The notes under the pieces: generated by a model
Told to the model about the DNA's origin: nothing
The model's input: the letters and a program-made list of their open reading frames with translations, nothing else
Database searches by the model: none
Position numbers and translations under genes: made by a program
Shown here: positions 1 through 9,056 of the stretch, one piece after another
Numbering within the stretch: the stretch's first letter is position 1
Layout: each line of letters starts with the position of its first letter
NCBI GenBank assembly: GCA_963781785.1
Contig: CAWAHD010000005.1
Location: forward strand, 3,596,001 to 3,660,000
Reading direction: 5' to 3'
Length of the DNA stretch: 64,000 bases
Origin: CAWAHD01 sp963781785
GTDB lineage: Bacteria > Planctomycetota > Planctomycetia > Isosphaerales > Isosphaeraceae

Positions 1-203
1 CCGATGAGCTCAACCCGGTCGTCGCGTCGTTGCTTTATGGGCTCTGCTCGCGGATCGACAGCCAGGGGGGTGTCGAGGGGTGCGAACCCGGCAAGGCCGA
101 AACGCTGAGCCGCGTTGCGCTCCATTCGATCTGTTCGGAGGAAGAAAGCCTGGAACCGCCCGCGGCTGCAAGGATCCATTCACCCGAAGGGGCGCTCGAC
201 CAG

Positions 204-914
204 ATGATCCCCCCCCTGCCCCGGCGGACCGGGAGCCCGGTCAAGCGGTGGGCTGTCGGCGTAACGACAGCGCCCAGGCTGGCACCGACTCTGGGCGAAT
301 GCCTGGTCAGCCTGGCGAGCGCCGGATGGGATCACCCCCGGCTGTTCGTCGATGGTGCCGTGCTCGTACCGCCGGCCTTCGCCGGCCTGGCGCGAACGGA
401 CCGAAATCCCCAGCTCGGCGCCTGGCCGAGCTATTACCTGGCTCTCGGCGAGCTCCTCATGCGGGAGCCGCATGCCGATGCCTACCTGATCGCGCAGGAC
501 GATGCGCTGTTCGCCGCCGACCTTGACATCCGAGCGTACCTCGAGCGAGTTCTCTGGCCGGGTAAGACGCCGTGGATCGTCTCGCTGTTCTGTCCTCGCC
601 CTTACACTCAGGAACGGCCAGGCTGGTACCCGTTCCCGGGCGTCTGGGTCTGGGGGGCTCAGGCGTTCGTGTTCTCGCGCGAGGCAGCTCAGGGTTTCCT
701 CGCCGATCTCGAGGTGGTGCGGCACCGGTGGGCACGCCATCGGAACCCCGTGGCGGACATCGACTGGCGGGTCGGCCTTTGGGCAAGGGCGCGCAGGCGA
801 CCGATCTATTACCCCACGCCCAGCCTGGTGCAGCATATCGGCGAGGTCAGCTCGTTGTGGAAGGGAGTGCGCGTCCGTGGATGTCGTCGGGCGTCGTGGT
901 TTGCCGGCAAGTGA
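204..914 (+). CDS. glycosyltransferase-like protein
   Basis: The protein begins around RWAVGVTTAPR and shows a GT-A-like layout: a strand ending in YLIAQDDALF (a DxD-like acidic site near the middle), then WVWGAQAFVFSRE, and a C-terminal SLVQHIGEVSS segment. This pattern resembles small family-25/MGAT4-like glycosyltransferases, which transfer sugars from nucleotide donors. The exact family and substrate are not identifiable. ATG at 204 is chosen because the domain starts just after it and an AAGGGG lies upstream, but the frame stays open to the left edge of the window, so the gene could begin outside it. The assignment is by motif only. Confidence 0.6.
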   Translation: MIPPLPRRTGSPVKRWAVGVTTAPRLAPTLGECLVSLASAGWDHPRLFVDGAVLVPPAFAGLARTDRNPQLGAWPSYYLALGELLMREPHADAYLIAQDDALFAADLDIRAYLERVLWPGKTPWIVSLFCPRPYTQERPGWYPFPGVWVWGAQAFVFSREAAQGFLADLEVVRHRWARHRNPVADIDWRVGLWARARRRPIYYPTPSLVQHIGEVSSLWKGVRVRGCRRASWFAGK

Positions 915-956
915 AGAACGCCCAGCGTTTCGATACGCCCTGATCTGGAATCGATA

Positions 957-1769
957 TCAGCGCCATGGAGAGCCGCCCTGGGCGGGATCTGGCATTCTGA
1001 CCCCGCGCGGAGCAAGCTGCCAGAGACCGTTGCCGCGATCCACCCATTGGTAGCCGGGCGGAGCCGCCCCGGCGGCCGCGACGTCGGGACGGTATCCTCG
1101 GAGCCGTTCCTCGTAAAGAACCTGTGCCTCTTCGGCCCCGGCAACGGTGTAGATGAATGCTGCGAGCACCAGATGAAGCGGGTTGTGGGTCCAGATCACG
1201 GTCAATCCAAACACGATGGCAAGGATTCGGCCCATCGTGGCGGCAACGCGTGTCGCCTGGGCGCGGCCGACCCAGATGCTCAAGAGGGCTCTCAACACCC
1301 GGCCGCCATCCATGGGAAAAGCCGGGATCAGGTTGAACAGCCCGAGCACCAGGTTGATCGCCAGGAGCTGGGCCAGGAACGTGCTCCCGGAGGCGAAGTC
1401 CAGCGGCACCAGTCCGACGACGGAGAGAAAGATCAGCGTAGCCGCGATCGCGAAATTGACGGCGGGCCCGGCCAGTGCGATCAGCAACTCAGCCCCCGGA
1501 GCGCGCGGCATCCGGTGCAACCTGGCCACTCCGCCGATGGGATAAAGCGTGATATCCGCCGTCTCGATCCCGAATCGACGGGCCATCAGTGCGTGCCCTA
1601 ATTCGTGCAGGAGCACACAGCCGAATACGGACCCGACGAAGAGAACGCTCTGGACGGCCCGCGCTGCACCGCCAAAGTATTCCCCCATGAAAAAGAAGAC
1701 GAGCAGGAAAGTCGCATGGATGTAGATATTGATTCCGGCAATCCGGCCGATTTTCCACGAGAGACGCAT
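957..1769 (-). CDS. site-2 protease family (M50) membrane metalloprotease
   Basis: This polytopic membrane protein of 270 residues carries the zinc motif HELGH at residues 55-59 and the second M50 motif NLIPAFPMDGGRVLR at about 146-160, whose Asp completes the metal site. Hydrophobic segments flank both. S2P-like proteases cut substrates within the membrane, often anti-sigma factors or signal-peptide remnants. There is no PDZ or CBS domain, so it is the short SpoIVFB/Rip-like type. The start at 1769 is preferred over longer in-frame options because AGAAAGGAA lies about 11 bases upstream and the family N-terminus (WKIGRIAGINIYIH) begins here. The tail after residue 230 is polar and carries a YQWVDRGNGLWQL patch. 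Confidence 0.88.
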   Translation of the reverse strand: MRLSWKIGRIAGINIYIHATFLLVFFFMGEYFGGAARAVQSVLFVGSVFGCVLLHELGHALMARRFGIETADITLYPIGGVARLHRMPRAPGAELLIALAGPAVNFAIAATLIFLSVVGLVPLDFASGSTFLAQLLAINLVLGLFNLIPAFPMDGGRVLRALLSIWVGRAQATRVAATMGRILAIVFGLTVIWTHNPLHLVLAAFIYTVAGAEEAQVLYEERLRGYRPDVAAAGAAPPGYQWVDRGNGLWQLAPRGVRMPDPAQGGSPWR

Positions 1770-1978
1770 TCGAGCCTGGTTCCTTTCTCCGAGGGCGCAG
1801 CCCCCCGATTTCATCCTCTTATTGTACTTCGTTTGGCGAAAGAGGAAAGTTCGAACCCGGGGCGGGCGTCGCTTGCCAGCCGGCCCAGGGATGGAGAGCA
1901 GGCGCCAGGTCATGCGCCCCCGCACGCGGCCTCCGGCCGTCGTCTCCCCCGAGGGGCGAGGTCAGGAAGCGGAGCTTG

Positions 1979-3250
1979 TCACCGCTCCAGCACGGCCGGC
2001 CGGGGGATGACGTAGCCTTTGACGGCGACTTCGATGGCAGGCCAGTTTTGCATCTTGGTGACAACCTCGTAGCCGCGCGCGTCGATGATGACCGTATCGC
2101 CGGATCGGGCAGCGCCGACGCTGGGGTTCCACGCGATCGCCATGTGGGGGTCGAGGACCAGGCCGCTCTCCGGCCGGAAGAGTGCTTCGCGGGGAGAGTA
2201 ACCAATCAGGCTTCCCTGATAATCGAGCGTCCATTCGTGGGGATGTTCGAATTTCTCGTAGATGCGCTTGGCACGCCGGAAAACCTCGGAGATCGCTTCG
2301 CCCGGGCGGGAGAAGAACATGCAGGTGGCGTCGACCATTGTCGCCAGCGAATGATTGGCTCGAAACGCGTTGTCCACGGACCCGAAGGCGACGGTGCGGG
2401 TCACAGACGCACACAACCCGTGGCGGCGGCCGGTGGCGACGATGGTGGCCCGCCGGTGGATGGGTGAAGCGGTGCAGTTTGGCTGGCGGTAACGGGCAAG
2501 TCGATCGTCGCTGGCAATACGGAGGTCGACCGGGGTCACACCCTCGCGGATCAGTCGGTGAGCCAGGTGACCCGCCACGTCGGCCTCGCGCTCACCCGGC
2601 ACGAAATTGCGGCAGGTCGCTTCGACCGCGAGGCTAAGGGTCCGCCCCAGCTCGCGAAGTCTCTGCCGGTCGAGCGTGGTGAGCCGGCGACGCAAATTCA
2701 GAAGCGCGTCGGACTCGCGGCGCGGGTGCGAGAGTACGTTCTGCCCCAGGTCACTGACCATTCGCTTGTTATGACTCAATTCCGCGATCACCTGGTGACA
2801 ATCGGCATACCAGGGACGCTCCTTGAGCTGGAAACCGAGGCCCGCGAGCTCCTCTTCAAAAACCCGGCAGCTCTGCACATTATCGGCGACGACGGCGCGA
2901 CATGTGCGATTGATGAACAGCAGGATCGAGCTGTGATCGGAGCAAAGGTCCTGGCCAAGATTACCGCCGGAAGTAAACCAGGCAACCGAACCGGTCAACC
3001 CGAGGACGACGGCGTCATTGCCGGTCTGATCGAGGAATTCGCGGATCCGGTCGTGTTTTTCCTCGACGTCATCGCGACGCCGTTTCATCTCCTCATTCTC
3101 GTGGTCGGCCGCCGGATCACACGGAATCGGTAAAGTATCGGTATGAGGACGATCGGCAGCGGTGTAGAGCACACGATCGAACTCACCGGTCAGTTCAAGT
3201 GCCCCCGGAACGGCCGCGCTCAGGCCGTTGGCATGGATGACAGTTGCCAC
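1979..3250 (-). CDS. M24-family (creatinase/Xaa-Pro peptidase-like) protein, probable pseudoenzyme
   Basis: The 423-residue protein has a creatinase-like N-terminal half (around residues 60-200) and a pita-bread C-terminal half. The hallmark TRTV segment is visible in ASVTRTVAFG at about 295. Active M24 peptidases need two Asp, one His and two Glu as metal ligands. Here the usual IDxG strand reads VATGRRHG, the usual SD before TRT reads AS, and the later Glu-containing segments read AWNPSVGAARSGD. The metal site therefore looks lost, and the protein may bind rather than cleave a substrate. It lies 62 bp upstream of no other gene of obvious related function. The family call is firm and the loss of catalysis is inferred from the substitutions. 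Confidence 0.7.
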   Translation of the reverse strand: MATVIHANGLSAAVPGALELTGEFDRVLYTAADRPHTDTLPIPCDPAADHENEEMKRRRDDVEEKHDRIREFLDQTGNDAVVLGLTGSVAWFTSGGNLGQDLCSDHSSILLFINRTCRAVVADNVQSCRVFEEELAGLGFQLKERPWYADCHQVIAELSHNKRMVSDLGQNVLSHPRRESDALLNLRRRLTTLDRQRLRELGRTLSLAVEATCRNFVPGEREADVAGHLAHRLIREGVTPVDLRIASDDRLARYRQPNCTASPIHRRATIVATGRRHGLCASVTRTVAFGSVDNAFRANHSLATMVDATCMFFSRPGEAISEVFRRAKRIYEKFEHPHEWTLDYQGSLIGYSPREALFRPESGLVLDPHMAIAWNPSVGAARSGDTVIIDARGYEVVTKMQNWPAIEVAVKGYVIPRPAVLER

Positions 3251-3312
3251 CGCGCTGCCTCCCTAGAAACTCCACGGATCCCGCCGCCTTACGGGTGTCC
3301 GGCCGATTCCCA

Positions 3313-4449
3313 TCATGGTTGATATTGCGAAAAGGAGATAGGCTTTCCTAAATCCTTCCAAGTTACGTCCAGAAATTCAAGGATCTGGGGGATCAATTTT
3401 CCGTAATGGTCTGGGAAGTCGAGGTTGTGACCGCCGTTGACCAGGACGAGCTGTTGCCGAACCCCAGCTCCACCGAGGGCCGCCGAGAGGTCCTCGGACT
3501 GACTGACCGGGATGAGCGGATCCTGCCGCCCGTGTACCAGAAACATCGGCGGATCACCCGGCGAAACCTGGTCGATGGGCGAGGCCGCGACGTAATTCGC
3601 GGGGACCTGCTCGGGTGAGCCGCCGAGAAACTGCGCCGCAGCCTCGGTCGCCGCCCGGCTTTGCGACGACAGGGCCACGAGATCAGCCGGCGTCGAAAAA
3701 GCGACAACCGCCTCGACGGCAGCCGGCGCCCCGCCCAAGCTGCTGTCGGGCGAGCCGGTCCCGAGCAATGCAGCCAGATTGGCCCCCGCTGATTCGCCGA
3801 TTGCCGCGATTTCTCGGGGATTGATGCCCAGCGTACTGGCATTTCCGCGCACCCACCGGACGGCCGCCTGGACGTCTTCAAAATTCACCGGCCAGCTTGG
3901 ACTGCCCGGCGCTGACAACTGGTAATTTGGGGCCACCACGACATAGCCCCGCGATACGAACGCACTTGCAATTCGCTCGCCATAGCCGGTCTTATCGAAC
4001 CGCCGCCATCCTCCTCCGTGGATCGCGACGAGGACCGGATAACCACCGGGCGGGGCGGCGCTCAACGGCGCGTAAACATCAAGTTGCTCAGAATCACCAC
4101 CGACGGTCGGAAATGAAACATTCTGCGTGAGCGTCCAGTGCCCCCGATCGGGTGAAGCCTCGCGGACCCGCAAACGATGGTATGCGTGTGGCGGAACCGC
4201 CGGAGCCGGTGATCCGGGAACCTCGACGGGCATTGCGACCGACATCAAGGCTCGATCATCAAGGCCAACAATCGCTTGCGGAACGAAACAACGAGTTCGG
4301 CGCGGCCCCGAGCATCGACGGAAGACACGAGCGCCAAACACGCAATGCGCTGGTAGGAGGCTGGATCGCATGGATCGCTTGCTCGAGCACAAGTGCTCTT
4401 CTTGAATCGAGGTGTCATACGTGGATGAGCCGGCGCCGCCACGGAGCAT
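3313..4449 (-). CDS. alpha/beta hydrolase (BD-FAE/HSL-like esterase)
   Basis: The oxyanion motif HGGGW is at residues 144-148, the nucleophile elbow GESAG at 218-222 (Ser220), an acidic residue is in HGRQDP (Asp310) and the His in NGGHNLD (His341). This is the full triad of the HSL-like carboxylesterase fold. Such enzymes hydrolyse small acyl or aryl esters or act as kynurenine formamidase or feruloyl esterase relatives. The specificity is unknown. The first 70-90 residues show no similarity to the fold and the true start is unsure; ATG at 4371 is an alternative, and a frameshift near a signal peptide is possible. It is the downstream partner of a paralogous hydrolase ending 9 bp away. Confidence 0.8.
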   Translation of the reverse strand: MLRGGAGSSTYDTSIQEEHLCSSKRSMRSSLLPAHCVFGARVFRRCSGPRRTRCFVPQAIVGLDDRALMSVAMPVEVPGSPAPAVPPHAYHRLRVREASPDRGHWTLTQNVSFPTVGGDSEQLDVYAPLSAAPPGGYPVLVAIHGGGWRRFDKTGYGERIASAFVSRGYVVVAPNYQLSAPGSPSWPVNFEDVQAAVRWVRGNASTLGINPREIAAIGESAGANLAALLGTGSPDSSLGGAPAAVEAVVAFSTPADLVALSSQSRAATEAAAQFLGGSPEQVPANYVAASPIDQVSPGDPPMFLVHGRQDPLIPVSQSEDLSAALGGAGVRQQLVLVNGGHNLDFPDHYGKLIPQILEFLDVTWKDLGKPISFSQYQP

Positions 4450-4458
4450 CGATCGTGG

Positions 4459-5463
4459 TCATTCGAAGTGGGAACCGTGCGCGAATTTCGCATCTTCGAG
4501 CGAGGCTGATCGAGGTGCTACAAGCGAAACATTCCATACAGATTCCAGGAAGGCAAGGATTTCGGGCAAAAGATCACGCTTTTGAGGTTGCTCGAACAAG
4601 GTTTCGAACCCGTGACGGGCTCCGTCCACGACGATCAGGCGATGGCGCACGCCGGCGCGGCCCAGGGCCTCCGACATGAGAATCGACTGCTCGGGCGGTA
4701 CCCACAAGTCGTCGGACCCATGGAAGAGGAGCATCGGGGGATCGTCCCTGCTGACGTGATTGATGGGTGAAGCGTCGAATGCACGCCGGGCGAAATCTGC
4801 GTCCGAACCGCCCAGGAACGTGCGGATCGGCTCGTGGCCCAACTGGCGGAATTTGACCAGGCGGAGAAGGTCGGACGGGCCGTAAAAGCTGACAACGCCC
4901 TGGACGCGCGCCGAGACGCCAGTCGGATCCGGTTCTTCGAGATTGGTGGCCAGAAGTGCCGCAAGATGGGCACCGGCCGACTGGCCCATCACCACGATCC
5001 GATCGGGATCAACCTCGAGAGAATCAGCGTGGCGGCGCACCCAGCGTACAGCCGCACGCACGTCTTCAAGAACGGCAGGCCACGTCGGTGCGCCGGGTCG
5101 GGCCAATCGATAATCGATTGCGACCACCACGATGCCTTGACGTGCGAGACGGATGACCGTGTTGCGCGGATCGCTGCGATACATGGCTTTCGTGCCGCCG
5201 CACCAGCTTCCGCCGTGGAGTGCGATCACGACTGGCCGCCGGAGGGCAGGCCTGGCCCTGGCCGAGGAGCCCGATGGAAGGTACAGATCCAACGCGAGGC
5301 GCCAGGGGCCGTCCGTGCGGTAGAACTTGTCCTTGACGAGTGTGACGCCCAGTCCGGACCAATCCGGTCCAGCGAGGCTGCCCGACAATCGCCAGACCCA
5401 CGAGATGAAGACAACCAAGCCGGCCCAGAGAGCCAAACGAAGTGTGAGCGTGGCTGCGCGCAT
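4459..5463 (-). CDS. alpha/beta hydrolase with N-terminal membrane anchor
   Basis: This 334-residue paralogue of the neighbouring esterase has HGGSW at 83-87, GQSAG at 160-164 (Ser162), an Asp in HGSDDLW (about 251) and His284 in GARHGF. Residues 5-25 are hydrophobic (LTLRLALWAGLVVFISWVW) and act as a signal anchor, so the catalytic domain is probably periplasmic. The ATG at 5463 is used because the hydrophobic start follows directly; the longer open frame upstream is low-complexity and antisense to the next gene. The two hydrolases are 9 bp apart on one strand and are probably a tandem duplication in one transcript. The substrate is not evident. Confidence 0.85.
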   Translation of the reverse strand: MRAATLTLRLALWAGLVVFISWVWRLSGSLAGPDWSGLGVTLVKDKFYRTDGPWRLALDLYLPSGSSARARPALRRPVVIALHGGSWCGGTKAMYRSDPRNTVIRLARQGIVVVAIDYRLARPGAPTWPAVLEDVRAAVRWVRRHADSLEVDPDRIVVMGQSAGAHLAALLATNLEEPDPTGVSARVQGVVSFYGPSDLLRLVKFRQLGHEPIRTFLGGSDADFARRAFDASPINHVSRDDPPMLLFHGSDDLWVPPEQSILMSEALGRAGVRHRLIVVDGARHGFETLFEQPQKRDLLPEILAFLESVWNVSLVAPRSASLEDAKFAHGSHFE

Positions 5464-5623
5464 TGGGAACCGTTTCCGTGTTTCGGTTTTCAGTTTCCGG
5501 TGTTCAGCATACACTAGCCTGAAGAACCACGCCGGCCGCCGCATCTGATCGGACGGATCGGACGCGGCGGCCGGCCCGTGCAACTTCGTCGGCGGACGCA
5601 CTTCACGGAATACCGAACACTGG

Positions 5624-6121
5624 GTGCTCACTTTGACTCTGCCACTCCTGGAGCAGCGTGAGATCGAGGCGCGGATCGTCGGACCGCTGATTCGGGCCTT
5701 CGCCGCCGAGATTGGTGAAGAACGAACACTCGCGATCGTACGCCCGCTGATCCGCGAGCTCGCCCGCCAGAGCGGCGGCGAGCTCGCTCGTCTCCTCGGG
5801 GAGCAAACCATGGAGGCGTTTGCGAAAACCCTCGACCGATGGCGGGAGAACGGGGCCCTCGAAATCGAGATCCTGGAACAAACGCCGGCGCGGCTCTCGT
5901 TCAACGTCACGCGCTGTCGTTATGCCGAGATGTACCGCGCGCTCGGGCTCGCCGATCTGGGCGCGAGCCTGTCGTGCCAGCGGGACGGGGCCCTGGTCGA
6001 GGGGTTCAATCCCGATATTCAGTTAACCCGCACCCAGACGATCATGGAAGGCGCGTCTTGCTGCGACTTCCGGTTTCAGGTTCGCGAGCAGCCGGCCAGG
6101 CCGGACCCGACGAACGAATGA
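5624..6121 (+). CDS. L-2-amino-thiazoline-4-carboxylate hydrolase-like protein
   Basis: The 165-residue protein has a helical N-terminal half and a C-terminal half with the pattern CRYAEMYRALG, SCQRDGALVEGF and SCCDFRF. This matches the ATC-hydrolase family as I remember it, in which conserved Cys and Asp residues sit in these positions. Characterised members open the thiazoline ring during cysteine formation, but most bacterial members have no tested role. The start is a GTG with no clear ribosome binding site. It is transcribed away from the anchored hydrolase and converges on the secreted protein at 6135. Confidence 0.65.
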   Translation: MLTLTLPLLEQREIEARIVGPLIRAFAAEIGEERTLAIVRPLIRELARQSGGELARLLGEQTMEAFAKTLDRWRENGALEIEILEQTPARLSFNVTRCRYAEMYRALGLADLGASLSCQRDGALVEGFNPDIQLTRTQTIMEGASCCDFRFQVREQPARPDPTNE

Positions 6122-6134
6122 CCGAGCCTCCGGC

Positions 6135-6803
6135 TCAGCGAGCTGACCCGGGTGCACTCGATCGACCACCCGCAGCCCGCGCGGACGGGGAGGTTTGGGG
6201 CTTGGCGGCAATTGCGAACCGGCAAGGCGGCCCGAGCAGGTTGATCCACTGTTCTTTCTGCTTGTCAGAGAACAGCGCGATGGCCTGTCGGGTCAATGCG
6301 ACGTGCCCGTCGTAATCCCAGGGCCCCGGCGGCCGTTGTGCGCGAGCGTCTGAAATGCACCGCGCCACCTTTTCTTGCTGATCCGGAGTTAAATTGAGGT
6401 ATTCCACCAGCAGGGGACGGCTCAGAAGCGCGGCCGGTCCTTCCCACTGAAGCTCGATCTGGGCGAGGCGCTCGCGCTGTTTCGGCGTGAGATGAACGAC
6501 GAGCCATTGGCTCGATTCGTTGTCAATGACGCGGCGCGCCGCCACGACTCCGCTGGCTTTGCTCCCCTTCAAGGCGCGCGCCTTGCGATCGAGCTCCGCT
6601 GCCTCGCGTTGGATCTCGGCGATTTGAGCGGCTTCCACCCCGAGATCCTTCTGAATGTCAGCTCGGGTCAAGAGGAAGATTGGTGCCGAGCGGACGCCAA
6701 GCCGGTCGTCCAGCGGTTCTGCGGACCGCGCATCTCGGGTCAAAGCAAGAACCGCGACTCCCATCAAGAGGCCGGCCCGGACGCCTGTCACTCCGTGACG
6801 CAT
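6135..6803 (-). CDS. secreted hypothetical protein
   Basis: Residues 1-28 form a signal peptide (GLLMGVAVLALTRDARSAEP). The mature part is charged and largely helical, with a periodic Lys/Glu/Gln pattern around IQREAAELDRKARALKG and two short repeats of the type LTPKQRERLAQIELQWEGP and LTPDQQEKVARCISDAR. This resembles Spy/CpxP-like periplasmic LTPxQ proteins in style, which bind misfolded proteins or metals, but I cannot establish homology. The C-terminus is Ser/Ala/Gly-rich and disordered. No neighbouring gene suggests a role. Confidence 0.7.
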   Translation of the reverse strand: MRHGVTGVRAGLLMGVAVLALTRDARSAEPLDDRLGVRSAPIFLLTRADIQKDLGVEAAQIAEIQREAAELDRKARALKGSKASGVVAARRVIDNESSQWLVVHLTPKQRERLAQIELQWEGPAALLSRPLLVEYLNLTPDQQEKVARCISDARAQRPPGPWDYDGHVALTRQAIALFSDKQKEQWINLLGPPCRFAIAAKPQTSPSARAAGGRSSAPGSAR

Positions 6804-7001
6804 GATTCGAGCCCCTTTCTGATCGATGATCCCCGGTCTCGATCCCCATCGCCACGGCCAGCGGACGGAGTAGAGTAGCCCGTCCCGGGCCAGGCAATCT
6901 GAGCCGGTTCGATAACACGACGTGGGTCGTTCTTATACGCGGAAAGCCCGAGAACGGGAAGATCAATGCCATTTCGTGAAGGGCGGAGATACCATATGCC
7001 G

Positions 7002-7295
7002 TCATCTTTTTGAAAAGAGCTGGCCGAGTACGGCCAGTACTCGGCCGAAACCGGCCGGCGGGGGCTTGTTTTCCGGCGTACACAGGCAGAACAGCTCTTC
7101 GAGAGTTCGCCGGAAGCGCCAGTCCTTCGTCAGGGAGCTGATCTGGTCGAACTCCGATTTGCTCATGTAGCCGTGAAAAACGAGCTTCCGGGCTTCCGCG
7201 TCGAATTCGAGCCGATTCTGAAACTGTGGCGGCAGGACAAAGTCTTCCGGCAAATGTTCCAGCTTGACGAAATGGTCCACCTCGTCCTCCCTCAT
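7002..7295 (-). CDS. small hypothetical protein
   Basis: The product is about 97 residues and acidic, with a clear core (VKLEHLPEDFVLPPQFQNRL, then FHGYMSKSEFDQI and WRFRRTLEELF). I do not recognise the family. Two starts are plausible: ATG at 7295, and GTG at 7280, which has AGGGAGG five bases upstream and therefore the better ribosome binding site. A longer upstream extension is Arg/Pro-rich and probably not translated. The sequence ends in a hydrophobic GRVLAVLGQLFSKR tail. Confidence 0.5.
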   Translation of the reverse strand: MREDEVDHFVKLEHLPEDFVLPPQFQNRLEFDAEARKLVFHGYMSKSEFDQISSLTKDWRFRRTLEELFCLCTPENKPPPAGFGRVLAVLGQLFSKR

Positions 7296-7632
7296 CAATC
7301 GATGGGAGGGCCTTGCAACCGGGCGCGACGTCCTGGCCGGCCGGTCGCGAGGAAGGTGAGGGGAAACGTCCTCCATCCCGTATCCATACACACTATTCGT
7401 CGCACGCCGCGATCGCCCATCAAGAAAAATCCTGCCAGAATTCGTGGGTCAGAAATGCTGCCTTCACGAACCGAGGGGGTGGCCTGGTGTCATAATCGGA
7501 TCGGGATCCAGTTCCCGATTCGCTTTTCGAGTCGGCCTGGAGAACATCGGAGCGTGCTGGGATCAGACATCGGGATCGACCGCAGGTTGCCCGGTTCTCA
7601 AGCCAAGCAGGGCTTTTACTTGGGATGGAGCC
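7296..7632. other. intergenic region upstream of the RNA-repair operon
   Basis: This is a 337-bp divergent gap between the small gene at 7002-7295 and hen1. It should hold promoters for both. I see no convincing gene, hairpin or operator by eye. Confidence 0.4.
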
Positions 7633-9048
7633 ATGTTGCTGACAATCACAAACACGCGTCGGCCCGCCGCTGAGCTCGGCTTTCTGCTCCACAAGCACCC
7701 CGAGCGATTTCAGAGTTACGACCTCAGTTTTGGCAGAGTCCACGTCTTCTACCCGGAGGCTTCCACCGATCGTTGCCGGGTCTGCCTGCTGCTGGACGTG
7801 GATTCGGTCGGTATGGTGCGGGGGAAAGGTCAGGGGGAAGGGCTGCTTGACCAGTATGTCAACGACCGTCCCTATGTAGCCTCCTCGTTCATGAGCGTGG
7901 CGATCTCTCAAGTCTTCGGCTCTGCTCTGCAGGGACGGTGCAAAGACCGCCCGGAGCTGGTCGCGACCCCGCTCCCACTCGAGGCCCGGCTCGACGTTCT
8001 CCCCGTGCGGGGCGATGAGCGATTCCTTCGGGCCGTTTTTGAGCCACTGGGCTATTTGGTTGAGGCGGAACGACATCCGCTGGACGAACGATTCCCCGAG
8101 TGGGGCGAGAGCCCGTACTTTTCTGTCACGATCAGCAAACTGACGACCGTCTCCGACCTGCTGACCCACCTCTACGTCTTGGTCCCCGTCTTCGACAATG
8201 CCAAGCACTACTTCGTGGGCGAGGATGAGCTTGACAAGCTGGTGGCGAAGGGAAGTGGCTGGCTAGCAAACCACCCTGAACGAGCGGAGATTTCCCGTCG
8301 CTATCTGAAGTTCCAGCCAAGTCTATTCCGCCAAGCACTCTCCCGGCTGGCGCAGGACGAGCAGCCGCCAGAATCGGACGGTGCCGAGCAGCGGCCTGCC
8401 GACAAGGATGAGGAGGTGCTTGAGAAGCCTCTAAGCCTGCACGAACAACGCATCGAGGCCGTTCTCACGGCGATCCGCGCAAGCGGTGCGAAGCGGGTGC
8501 TTGATCTCGGCTGCGGCGAGGGCAAACTGCTCCGTGAACTGCTCAGCGACAAGCAATTCGAGGAGATCGTCGGCATGGACGTATCGATGCGAACGCTCGA
8601 GAAAGCGCGTGACCGGCTCAAGCTCGACAGGCTGTCCGAGCGCCAGGCTGCCCGCATCAAGCTGATCCACGGCTCGCTCATTTACCGGGACAGGCGGTTT
8701 GAGGGATTCGATGCGGCCGCCGTGGTCGAAGTCGTCGAGCACCTCGACCCGCCCCGGTTATCGGCATTCGAGCGGGCTGTCTTCGAGTTCGCCTGCCCGG
8801 GAACAGTGCTGGTGACCACGCCCAACCGGGAGTACAACGTGAAATGGGCGAACGTCGGCGAGCAGGAGCTACGTCATCCCGACCATCGGTTCGAGTGGAC
8901 CCGGCAGGAATTCAGGGAGTGGGCTGAAGGGGTTGCCGGAAGGCACGGCTACGCGGTGAAAGTTCTGCCCGTTGGTCCGCTCGATGAGGTCGTCGGGGCT
9001 CCGACGCAGATGGGAGTATTCCTGCGAGCCGACGTGAGAAGGAAGTGA
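7633..9048 (+). CDS. hen1: 3'-terminal RNA ribose 2'-O-methyltransferase Hen1
   Basis: The 471-residue protein has the bacterial Hen1 layout. The N-terminal half (1-230) is the domain that supports ligation by Pnkp. After a Glu/Asp/Pro-rich linker comes a Rossmann methyltransferase with VLDLGCGEGKLL at about 289 and the metal-binding VVEVVEHL at about 366. The His-containing RHPDHRFEWTRQEF follows, as needed for 2'-O-methylation of the repaired 3' end. Bacterial Hen1 marks RNA that Pnkp has healed and sealed, protecting it from a second cut by a ribotoxin. ATG at 7633 follows GGGATGGAG and begins the family N-terminus (LLTITNTRRPAAELGFLLHK). The stop overlaps a possible start of pnkp (GTGA), so the two are one operon. 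Confidence 0.95.
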   Translation: MLLTITNTRRPAAELGFLLHKHPERFQSYDLSFGRVHVFYPEASTDRCRVCLLLDVDSVGMVRGKGQGEGLLDQYVNDRPYVASSFMSVAISQVFGSALQGRCKDRPELVATPLPLEARLDVLPVRGDERFLRAVFEPLGYLVEAERHPLDERFPEWGESPYFSVTISKLTTVSDLLTHLYVLVPVFDNAKHYFVGEDELDKLVAKGSGWLANHPERAEISRRYLKFQPSLFRQALSRLAQDEQPPESDGAEQRPADKDEEVLEKPLSLHEQRIEAVLTAIRASGAKRVLDLGCGEGKLLRELLSDKQFEEIVGMDVSMRTLEKARDRLKLDRLSERQAARIKLIHGSLIYRDRRFEGFDAAAVVEVVEHLDPPRLSAFERAVFEFACPGTVLVTTPNREYNVKWANVGEQELRHPDHRFEWTRQEFREWAEGVAGRHGYAVKVLPVGPLDEVVGAPTQMGVFLRADVRRK

Positions 9049-9056
9049 AGCCGTCC

